In this document: positions 33,723 to 40,288 of the stretch, piece by piece | Position numbering within the stretch: position 1 is the first letter of the stretch | Layout of the letters: every line of letters begins with the position of its first letter | Assembly (NCBI GenBank): GCA_016710965.1 | Contig: JADJTW010000031.1 | Location: 682,001 to 746,000 of the forward strand | DNA from: Flavobacteriales bacterium | Lineage (GTDB): Bacteria > Bacteroidota > Bacteroidia > Flavobacteriales_F > PHOS-HE28 | Direction: 5' to 3' | DNA: 64,000 bases | Made by a program: the position numbers and the translations under genes | The notes under the pieces: generated by a model | The model's database searches: none | Seen by the model: the letters and a program-made list of their open reading frames with translations, nothing else | Told to the model about the DNA's origin: nothing

Positions 33723-34460
33723 ATGATCCTTCGACACGCCCTACGCTCCATCCTTCCCGCTTCGGCCCTCACCTTGCTCGCCTTGGGCGCCTTCGCACAG
33801 CCGGGGAAAACGCGCGTGGTGCTGTACAAGGACCGGCTGGCCGCGCAATTCGATACAGTGGATTGTGTGAAGAACGCCTTCAAGATCAACCCGCTGCTGT
33901 TCTTCCGGGGCGAGATACCGTTGTACTATGAACGCGCGTTAACGCCGAAGCTGAGCTTGGAAATAGGGTTGGGGGTCACCCTCCGCAATTACCTCGCGCT
34001 GTCCTTTGCTGGTGACGACGCCGATGCCGACGAATTCGGTGCGGGCACGGAGATCATCCCGAACCTGAGCTATCGAATGGGCGCGCGTTGGTATTTTCAG
34101 GACGACTTGGAGCCGATCGGCAACTATCTCCAGATCGAGCATGCTCATCAGATGTATACAAAGGACATTCGCGCCAAGGGCAACGATGGCAAGTTCATAG
34201 ACCAGACCTTCCGCGACGAACGCACGTACAATGATGTACGACTGCTCTATGGCTACCAAATGCTGGGAAGCAGCACGAATTGGCTATTCGATATCTACGG
34301 CGGTGTTGGGTTCCGTGCCCGAAACCAAGTTATCGTCAAGGAGATCCATACCATCACTCCGGACCCCGATGTTCCGGACACGTTCGAGTACGCCGTGGAA
34401 GAAAAAAGCGACAACGTTCCGGCCTTCTTCCTGGGGATGAAGCTGGGGCTCGGATTCTGA
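33723..34460 (+). CDS. Putative outer-membrane beta-barrel protein (unknown family)
   Basis: A 245-aa protein with a signal peptide ending G-A-F-A-Q. The remainder alternates hydrophobic and polar residues with aromatic girdle positions (L-L-F-F-R-G-E-I-P-L-Y-Y-E-R; L-S-Y-R-M-G-A-R-W-Y-F; V-R-L-L-Y-G-Y-Q-M) and ends in a beta-strand with terminal Phe (M-K-L-G-L-G-F). That pattern fits an outer-membrane barrel of 8-10 strands, similar in style to DUF3575-type proteins. The function is unknown. It is a lone plus-strand gene between minus-strand housekeeping genes. Confidence 0.7.
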   Translation: MILRHALRSILPASALTLLALGAFAQPGKTRVVLYKDRLAAQFDTVDCVKNAFKINPLLFFRGEIPLYYERALTPKLSLEIGLGVTLRNYLALSFAGDDADADEFGAGTEIIPNLSYRMGARWYFQDDLEPIGNYLQIEHAHQMYTKDIRAKGNDGKFIDQTFRDERTYNDVRLLYGYQMLGSSTNWLFDIYGGVGFRARNQVIVKEIHTITPDPDVPDTFEYAVEEKSDNVPAFFLGMKLGLGF

Positions 34461-34481
34461 GCTCGGGCAGCAAGCCGCAGG

Positions 34482-35555
34482 CTACTTCATCACCCGCTCG
34501 CCTTCCTTCAGCGCCGGTTCATTCTTGTTCGCGAGCTGCCCACACGCGGCGTCGATGTCGCGCCCACGGCTGCGGCGGATGCGCGCGATGATGCCCTTCC
34601 TGTCGAGGTATTGCTGGAAGGCCTCAGCATCCTTGCTGTCCGTCCGGCCGAATTCTCCACCATCAATGGGGTTGTACTCGATCAGGTTCACCTTGGCATG
34701 CACGTCACTGGCGTAGCGCACTAGTTCCTGTGCGTCGGCCAATGAATCGTTGAAGCCGCGCAACAGGATGTACTCGAAGGTGACCTCGCGGCGTGTGACG
34801 CGCGTGTAGTAGCGCAACGCATCTTTCAATTCAGCCAGCGTGTTCTGCTCGTTGATGGGCATGATGCGGTCGCGCTTGGCGTCGTTGGCTGCGTGCAGCG
34901 AGAGCGCGAGGTTGAAGCGGGCACCATCGTCGGCCAGCTTGCGGATCATCTTGGCGATGCCCGCCGTGCTCACGGTGATACGGCGCGCGCTCATGCCCAA
35001 GCCATCCTCAGCGCTGATGCGTTCCGCACTGCGCATGGTGTTGGCGTAGTTGAGCAGCGGCTCGCCCATGCCCATGTACACGATGTTGGTTAGGCCCTGC
35101 TTGTGGTACTTGTGGGCGAGGGCATCGATCATGGTCACCTGGTCCACGATCTCAGCTGCATCGAGGTTGCGGATGCGCTTGAGCTTGCCCGTGGCGCAGA
35201 ACGAACACGTGAGGCTGCAGCCGATCTGGCTGCTGATGCAGGCGGTCAAGCGCGTGGGCGTGGGAATGAGGACGCCTTCCACCACGTGACCGTCGTGGGT
35301 CTTGAAGGCGCACTTCACCGTACCGTCCTTGCTCAACTGCTCTTCTGCGAGCACAAGCGGGCGCAGGACCGTGCGTTCCGCCAGCTGCGCACGGAATGCC
35401 CTGGGCAGGTCGCTCATGTCATCGAAGGAACGCGCGTGCTTCTTCCAGAGCCACTCCCACAATTGCTTGGCGCGGTAGGTCTTCTCACCGACCTCGGTCA
35501 CGAGGGCCTGGATCTCCTCCAAGGAGAGTTCGCGGATATCAGGAGTTGCTGCCAT
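34482..35555 (-). CDS. rlmN: 23S rRNA/tRNA adenine-C2 methyltransferase
   Basis: A 357-aa radical SAM enzyme that methylates C2 of A2503 in 23S rRNA and A37 in some tRNAs. The cluster motif is C113-S-L-T-C117-S-F-C120, preceded by I-S-S-Q-I-G. V-Y-M-G-M-G-E-P, S-T-A-G and L-A-L-S-L-H-A-A are the classic family blocks. The resolving Cys is in D-A-A-C-G-Q-L near the C-terminus. It starts 3 bases after the ispD stop and is therefore in the ispD operon. Confidence 0.96.
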   Translation of the reverse strand: MAATPDIRELSLEEIQALVTEVGEKTYRAKQLWEWLWKKHARSFDDMSDLPRAFRAQLAERTVLRPLVLAEEQLSKDGTVKCAFKTHDGHVVEGVLIPTPTRLTACISSQIGCSLTCSFCATGKLKRIRNLDAAEIVDQVTMIDALAHKYHKQGLTNIVYMGMGEPLLNYANTMRSAERISAEDGLGMSARRITVSTAGIAKMIRKLADDGARFNLALSLHAANDAKRDRIMPINEQNTLAELKDALRYYTRVTRREVTFEYILLRGFNDSLADAQELVRYASDVHAKVNLIEYNPIDGGEFGRTDSKDAEAFQQYLDRKGIIARIRRSRGRDIDAACGQLANKNEPALKEGERVMK

Positions 35556-35558
35556 GTG

Positions 35559-36239
35559 CTATGGACCCAGGAACGCTTCCACCAGTTTCAGATCCATCGC
35601 ACTGGTCACTTTGATGTTGTGTTCTTCACCTTCCACCAAGTCCACTTTCACCCCCATCCGCTCCACCATCGTCGCTTCATCGGTGAAGGTCGCATCGTAG
35701 GGCAATGCGAAGGCCCCGCGCAGCAGGTCGGTGTGGAAGCACTGCGGCGTTTGAACCGCGAGGAGCTTGGCGCGATCCAGGGCACGACTGCCATCGGCGG
35801 TGGTCTCGCGAATACTTGGCACCACCGGAACCGCGGGGATCGCCGCGCCGTGCGCATGCGCGGCATCGAAGCAGCGACCGATGAGTTCCTTGCTCACCAA
35901 CGGGCGCACGCCATCATGCACGGCCACCAAGCCATCGCCTTCCACTTTGTCCAGTCCGGCCTTCACGCTGTGATAGCGCTGTGCGCCACCAGCCACCACC
36001 TGGTGCTCGATGAAGAAACGATGGCCCATGCACAGAGCCCGCCAGATGTCGAAGTGCATCTGCGGCAACACCACGATCAGCGGCATGGCGGCATCATAGC
36101 CGTGGAAGGCCTCGATCGTCCACATCAGCAGTGGACGGCCTTTGACGCTCTGGAACTGCTTGGGGACTGGCCCGCCCAAACGCAAGCCGCTACCGCCTGC
36201 TACGATTATCGCAGTACGGGATGGGTATAGGTCTGTCAC
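35559..36239 (-). CDS. ispD: 2-C-methyl-D-erythritol 4-phosphate cytidylyltransferase
   Basis: A 226-aa enzyme of the MEP isoprenoid pathway that makes CDP-methylerythritol. The CTP-binding loop is A-I-I-V-A-G-G-S-G-L-R-L-G-G-x-x-P-K-Q-F. V-H-D-G-V-R-P-L, V-Q-T-P-Q-C-F and T-D-E-A-T-M-V-E are present. I place the start at the GTG at 36239 (V-T-D-L-Y-P-S). The upstream ATG at 36275 would add 12 residues translated from a CGCAAAGGACGCCAAGGAC-type intergenic repeat. ispG elsewhere in the window belongs to the same pathway. Confidence 0.93.
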   Translation of the reverse strand: MTDLYPSRTAIIVAGGSGLRLGGPVPKQFQSVKGRPLLMWTIEAFHGYDAAMPLIVVLPQMHFDIWRALCMGHRFFIEHQVVAGGAQRYHSVKAGLDKVEGDGLVAVHDGVRPLVSKELIGRCFDAAHAHGAAIPAVPVVPSIRETTADGSRALDRAKLLAVQTPQCFHTDLLRGAFALPYDATFTDEATMVERMGVKVDLVEGEEHNIKVTSAMDLKLVEAFLGP

Positions 36240-36270
36240 CGCCACGACGCAAAGGACGCCAAGGACCCGC
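36240..36270. repeat. Short CGCAAAGGACGCCAAGGAC repeat
   Basis: Two near-identical heptamers in tandem (CGCAAAGGA, CGCCAAGGA) lie just upstream of ispD. A related CGCAAAGACAC...CGCAAAGG string lies at 62882. Such strings are common intergenic filler in many genomes. Confidence 0.4.
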
Positions 36271-36291
36271 CACATGGCGCAAGGACATTCG

Positions 36292-36324
36292 AGAAAAGAA
36301 GAGGCCGCAACATCCGTTGCGGCC
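36292..36324 (-). terminator. Intrinsic terminator of queA
   Basis: On the minus strand GGCCGCAA and TTGCGGCC form a perfect 8-bp stem with a 6-base loop, followed by TCTTCTTTTC. It lies 28 bases past the queA stop, and separates queA from ispD. Confidence 0.75.
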
Positions 36325-36351
36325 CCGTTGCGTTCGTAGCGTCGTTGCGGT

Positions 36352-37401
36352 TCAAATAATGAGCATGGCGTCCCCGTAACTGAAGAAGCGGTATTTATCC
36401 TTGATGGCCACCTTGTAGGCGTTCCACACGTGGTCGTAGCCGCCGAAAGCTGCCACCTGCATGAGCAGGGTGCTCTCCGGCATGTGGAAGTTGGTGATCA
36501 TGCTGTCGGCGATGCTGAAGTCGTAAGGCGGGAAGATGAACTTGTTCGTCCACCCGTTGTAGGGCTTCATGTGGTTCTCGGTGCTCACGCTGCTCTCGAT
36601 GGCGCGCATGGTGGTGGTGCCCACGCAGCACACGCGCTTCTTGGTGTCCTTCGCCTTGTTCACGATATCGCAGGTGTCGCGCGAGATGATCACCTGCTCG
36701 CTGTCCATCTTGTGCTTGGTGAGGTCCTCCACTTCCACCGGCCGGAAGCTGCCCAGGCCAACGTGCAGGGTGACCTCGGCGAAGTGCATGCCTTTCAGTT
36801 CCATGCGCTTCATCAGCTCGCGGCTGAAGTGCAGGCCGGCGGTGGGTGCCGCTACGGCTCCTTCCTCCTTGGCATAGATCGTCTGGTAGCGCTCGGCATC
36901 GCTGGGCTCCGTTTCGCGCTTGATGTAGCGTGGCAGCGGCGTTTCGCCCATGGCGGTGATCTGCGCCTTGAACTCGTCGTAGGTGCCGTCGAAGAGGAAG
37001 CGCAGCGTGCGGCCTCGGCTGGTGGTGTTGTCGATCACCTCGGCGACGAGCTCATCATCCTTGCCGAAGTACAGCTTGTTGCCGATCCGGATCTTGCGGG
37101 CAGGATCCACGATCACATCCCACAGCAGGCTGTCGCGGTTCAGTTCGCGCAGCATGAACACCTCGATCTTCGCTCCGGTCTTCTCCTTGTTGCCCCACAT
37201 GCGGGCGGGGAACACGCGCGTGTTGTTCAGGATGAACGTGTCGCCTTCGTTGAAGTAGTCCAGGATGTTCTTGAACTTCTTGTGCTCGATCTTCCCATCC
37301 TTTCGGTGCAGCACCATCAGGCGGCTGCCGTCGCGGTCCTTGGTGGGATAAAGGGCGATCTGCTCCTTGGGCAGGTTGAACTTGAACGCGGTAAGTTTCA
37401 T
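36352..37401 (-). CDS. queA: S-adenosylmethionine:tRNA ribosyltransferase-isomerase
   Basis: A 349-aa enzyme that transfers and rearranges the ribosyl group of SAM onto preQ1 at tRNA position 34 in queuosine synthesis. Family blocks are F-N-L-P-K-E-Q-I-A, D-R-D-G-S-R-L-M-V, L-N-N-T-R-V-F-P-A-R, AAPTAGLHFSRELMKRM, L-H-V-G-L-G-S-F-R-P-V and T-N-F-H-M-P-E-S-T-L-L-M. Neighbouring truB also modifies tRNA. Likely transcribed from its own promoter in the 128-base gap below truB. Confidence 0.96.
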   Translation of the reverse strand: MKLTAFKFNLPKEQIALYPTKDRDGSRLMVLHRKDGKIEHKKFKNILDYFNEGDTFILNNTRVFPARMWGNKEKTGAKIEVFMLRELNRDSLLWDVIVDPARKIRIGNKLYFGKDDELVAEVIDNTTSRGRTLRFLFDGTYDEFKAQITAMGETPLPRYIKRETEPSDAERYQTIYAKEEGAVAAPTAGLHFSRELMKRMELKGMHFAEVTLHVGLGSFRPVEVEDLTKHKMDSEQVIISRDTCDIVNKAKDTKKRVCCVGTTTMRAIESSVSTENHMKPYNGWTNKFIFPPYDFSIADSMITNFHMPESTLLMQVAAFGGYDHVWNAYKVAIKDKYRFFSYGDAMLII

Positions 37402-37446
37402 GTGGGGCTGCGGGGACTTACGGGACCTCGCCGGGTTTTGGGGCGC

Positions 37447-37454
37447 CGAAGATA
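37447..37454 (-). promoter_or_regulatory. TATCTTCG -7 element of queA
   Basis: TATCTTCG on the minus strand, 45 bases before the queA ATG, matches TAnnTTYG. The leader is longer than at the other sites. Confidence 0.4.
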
Positions 37455-37529
37455 AGATCGTGGTGAAGCGGCCGTCAAAGTTCTTCGCATTCAGGGCGTT
37501 GTGTCGGCTTCGACGGGCAGAAGGGCCGG

Positions 37530-38264
37530 TTAATCGGGCGCCAACGGCGGTCTATCGGGGAGCGGCGCGATATGCTGGGCCCAATCCAGCGGCGAATGGG
37601 CGTCTTCGACACGAAAAGCGCCGATGGCGGTGCGCCTGAGCGCGCTCAAATGAGCACCGCAACCCAGCACCTGGCCGATGTCGTTGGCGAGGGAACGGAT
37701 GTATGTTCCCTTGCTCACATGCACCTCGAAGTCCACTTCAGGCCCCCGGATGTCCACCACTTCCAGTGACGACACGAGCACCTTCACCTCACGCATTTCC
37801 ACCACATGGGCTCGTTCCGGGTCGCGTGCGAGGAAGTACGCACGCTCGCCTTCGAAGCGCTTGGCGGAGTAGTTCGGTGGCCGCTGCATCGATTCGCCAA
37901 GGAAGCGGGCGAAGGCAGCACGTATGGTCGCCTCGTCCAGTTGCGCCCATGGACCACTGGGCTCCAGCGTGGTCTCCAGATCAAAGCTGGGGGTAATGGC
38001 GCCAAGCGTGATGGTCCCGGTGTAGATCTTCTCAAGGCCGGTGAGCGTCGGCAGTTCCTTGGTGCGCGGCCCGTAGGCCATGATGAGCAGGCCGCTTGCG
38101 AGCGGATCCAACGTGCCCGCATGGCCGATCTTGAAGTTCCGCCGTCGCACAATGCTCCGCATGGCGCCCCTGATCTTGCTCACCGCATCGAAGCTGGTCC
38201 AGCCCAACGGTTTGTCCACGAGGATGATGCCGCCGCCGATGGGGTCGAAGACGTGCTCGATCAT
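37530..38264 (-). CDS. truB: tRNA pseudouridine(55) synthase
   Basis: A 244-aa enzyme that isomerises U55 in the T-loop of tRNAs. The N-terminal signature is I-L-V-D-K-P-L-G-W-T-S-F-D. The catalytic Asp is in I-G-H-A-G-T-L-D-P-L-A-S-G-L-L. Y-S-A-K-R-F-E-G-E-R-A-Y and S-K-G-T-Y-I-R-S-L-A follow. It lacks a long C-terminal PUA domain, as is usual in Bacteroidota. It lies 12 bases after uppP and belongs to the ftsX-uppP-truB operon. Confidence 0.96.
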   Translation of the reverse strand: MIEHVFDPIGGGIILVDKPLGWTSFDAVSKIRGAMRSIVRRRNFKIGHAGTLDPLASGLLIMAYGPRTKELPTLTGLEKIYTGTITLGAITPSFDLETTLEPSGPWAQLDEATIRAAFARFLGESMQRPPNYSAKRFEGERAYFLARDPERAHVVEMREVKVLVSSLEVVDIRGPEVDFEVHVSKGTYIRSLANDIGQVLGCGAHLSALRRTAIGAFRVEDAHSPLDWAQHIAPLPDRPPLAPD

Positions 38265-38276
38265 CGCTCGGGCAAA

Positions 38277-39071
38277 TCAGAACATCTGCATGGGCACGCC
38301 CATGAAGTGCAGCACGATGATGACACCGCCCACCGCGATCCGGTACCAGCCGAACACACCGAATCCATGCTTCTGCAGGAAGCCGACGAAGGCGCGCATG
38401 GCGAGGATGGCCACCACGAAGGCCACGGCATTGCCCACGGCGAAGAGCTTGAAATGCTCCGCCGTGAAGCTGCCTCCGCCTTGGATGTAGTCGTAAATGG
38501 ATTTCGCGGTGGCCGCTGCCATGGTAGGCACCGCTAGGAAGAAACTGAACTCGGCGGCCGTTTTGCGGCTCAACCCCTGCGAAAGCCCACCGATGATGGT
38601 GGCGGCAGAGCGCGAAACACCAGGCACCATGGCCAGGCATTGCCAGAAGCCGATGATGCCCGCCTTGCGGTAACTGACGACATGAATGCGTTCATGCTCG
38701 GCAGAGTGCATCCACCTGTCTATGAACAGGAAGATGATACCGCCTGCCAGCAATGCGATCCCTACCACGAGCACGCTCTCCAGGAGCAGGTCCACGGTCT
38801 CGCTGAAGAAGAGCCCGGCGATCACGGCGGGAATGAAACCGGCGAGCAGTTTCAGATAGAAGTCGATGCTTTGGAAGAAGCGCTTCCAATACAACACCAC
38901 TACGCTGAGGATGGTGCCGAACTGCACCGCAACGGTGAAGAGCTTGACGAACTCATCCTGCTGGATCCCCATGATGGTGGACCCGATGATCATGTGGCCG
39001 GTGCTTGAAACGGGAAGGAACTCGGTGATCCCCTCGATGATGGCGAGGATGATCGCTTGGAGGATGGTCAT
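38277..39071 (-). CDS. uppP: Undecaprenyl-diphosphatase (BacA/UppP)
   Basis: A 264-aa integral membrane phosphatase that recycles undecaprenyl pyrophosphate to the lipid carrier for peptidoglycan and O-antigen. The active site is E13-G-I-T-E-F-L-P-V-S-S-T-G-H26, with P-G-V-S-R-S-A-A-T further on. About eight transmembrane helices are visible. Its ATG overlaps the stop of the DUF3098 gene (ATGA), so translation is coupled. Confidence 0.96.
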   Translation of the reverse strand: MTILQAIILAIIEGITEFLPVSSTGHMIIGSTIMGIQQDEFVKLFTVAVQFGTILSVVVLYWKRFFQSIDFYLKLLAGFIPAVIAGLFFSETVDLLLESVLVVGIALLAGGIIFLFIDRWMHSAEHERIHVVSYRKAGIIGFWQCLAMVPGVSRSAATIIGGLSQGLSRKTAAEFSFFLAVPTMAAATAKSIYDYIQGGGSFTAEHFKLFAVGNAVAFVVAILAMRAFVGFLQKHGFGVFGWYRIAVGGVIIVLHFMGVPMQMF

Positions 39072-39325
39072 TTCACCGCAGTGCCCCCGCCCGTCTTCTT
39101 CACGATGGCGTAGACGATGAAGAGATAGCCGGCAATGACGACGATGGGCGCCACGGTGATGCGTCGTGCGCTGAAGATCTCGTCAGCGTTGAACACGTTG
39201 GGGTCGCCGCTGCCCCCACCGCTCATGAGCACATAACCCACCACCACGATGGCCAGGCCCACCAGCAGCAGCTTGTAATTGGTGCCGGTGAACGGCATGT
39301 CATCGGTGCGTTGTTGCTTGGCCAT
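39068..39325 (-). CDS. DUF3098 two-helix membrane protein
   Basis: An 85-aa protein with two transmembrane helices (L-L-L-V-G-L-A-I-V-V-V-G-Y-V-L-M and I-V-V-I-A-G-Y-L-F-I-V-Y-A-I-V) joined by a loop with F-S-A-R-R-I-T-V-A-P. The sequence and the position between ftsX and uppP identify the Bacteroidota DUF3098 family, of unknown function. A nearby ATG at 39334 would add M-N-H. The gene order suggests a link with cell-envelope assembly. Confidence 0.85.
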   Translation of the reverse strand: MAKQQRTDDMPFTGTNYKLLLVGLAIVVVGYVLMSGGGSGDPNVFNADEIFSARRITVAPIVVIAGYLFIVYAIVKKTGGGTAVK

Positions 39326-39348
39326 GTGGTTCATCCCGCACTGCGGGT

Positions 39349-40227
39349 TCAGCTCCAGTGAAGGGTCTCGTGATCCATGCGAAGGTAGCGGCCCACCGCG
39401 AACCAGGTGGACAGCAGTGCGATGAGCAGGCCGGTGAACAGCACCGCGCCGAAGAGGAAAGCGAGCGCCGTTGCATCGGTGTAGTCCAGTAAGCCGGGCA
39501 CGTAGCGGCGACCCAGTTGTGCAAGCGCGGTGAGCGCTCCGATCGACAGCACCGCTGCGACCAAGCCCTGCCACAGGCCGCTGATGAGGAAGGGCTTCTT
39601 GATGAACCAGCGCGTGGCGCCCACCAGGTGCATGGTGCGTATGAGGAAGCGCTTGCTGTAGATGGCCAGCCGGATGGTGTTGTTGATCAGCGCCACGGCC
39701 ACGAAGAGCAACAGGCCCAGGAAGACCAGTCCGCCCAATTTGAGCATGGTGAAATTGGCTTCCATGTCTTTCGCAGCCTCCTTGTTGTAGCTCACATCCA
39801 CCACTTCACCGTAGGTGCGCAGGTGCTGCTCGATCCACTGCAGGCTGTCGGCCTGCACGTATGCCGGCACCAGGTTCAACTGGATGTTCGGATGGATGGG
39901 GATCTCGCCTTCGAGCGCTTCCAGGAAGCCCTCGCCCAAGTCGGGCTTCAGCAGTTCGGCCGCTTCCTCGGGGGTCACGAAGCTGGCCCGGCTGGTGAAA
40001 CGCTCCAAGTGAAGGTCCTTCAGCAAGCGGTCGACTTCGGTGGTCTTCACGCCTTTGCGCAGGAACACCTGCACCAGGAAGTTCTCGCGGATGTCCTGCT
40101 CGATGGCCTTGGCGTTGTACAGCACGAAGCCCTGTATACCCAGCATCATCAGCACCAGGGCCACGCCGATCACCGTGCCGATGCTGGCGGTGCGTGCATG
40201 CGCCTTGAACGATCGTTCCCTGCTCAT
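39349..40227 (-). CDS. ftsX: Cell division ABC transporter permease FtsX
   Basis: A 292-aa protein with the FtsX layout: a first transmembrane helix, an extracytoplasmic domain (about 55-160, with V-F-L-R-K-G and F-V-T-P-E-E-A-A-E-L-L), then three C-terminal helices (L-V-G-A-T-R-W-F-I-K-K-P-F is the cytoplasmic coupling region). With FtsE it controls septal peptidoglycan hydrolases. ftsE is not in this window. The start at 40227 is preceded at 6 bases by TACCTTCG. Confidence 0.93.
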   Translation of the reverse strand: MSRERSFKAHARTASIGTVIGVALVLMMLGIQGFVLYNAKAIEQDIRENFLVQVFLRKGVKTTEVDRLLKDLHLERFTSRASFVTPEEAAELLKPDLGEGFLEALEGEIPIHPNIQLNLVPAYVQADSLQWIEQHLRTYGEVVDVSYNKEAAKDMEANFTMLKLGGLVFLGLLLFVAVALINNTIRLAIYSKRFLIRTMHLVGATRWFIKKPFLISGLWQGLVAAVLSIGALTALAQLGRRYVPGLLDYTDATALAFLFGAVLFTGLLIALLSTWFAVGRYLRMDHETLHWS

Positions 40228-40233
40228 GGGCGG

Positions 40234-40241
40234 CGAAGGTA
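40234..40241 (-). promoter_or_regulatory. TACCTTCG -7 element of ftsX
   Basis: It reads on the minus strand 6 bases before the ftsX ATG. A second such element, facing leuS, starts 23 bases away, so the two promoters diverge from one short region. Confidence 0.5.
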
Positions 40242-40263
40242 GGGGCGCGTCCGAATGCCCTTC

Positions 40264-40272
40264 TACCTTTCG
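40264..40272 (+). promoter_or_regulatory. TACCTTTCG -7 element of leuS
   Basis: TACCTTTCG(C) lies 16 bases before the leuS ATG and diverges from the ftsX promoter. Confidence 0.45.
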
Positions 40273-40288
40273 CCACGCAAGCAAGAGC

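Noticed and set aside
35103..36230. 375-aa plus-strand open frame over rlmN and ispD
   Set aside because: It crosses two well-supported minus-strand genes and contains no domain.
36239..36275. 12-residue N-terminal extension of IspD from the ATG at 36275
   Set aside because: It would be translated from an intergenic repeat and is not part of the nucleotidyltransferase fold; the GTG at 36239 fits better.
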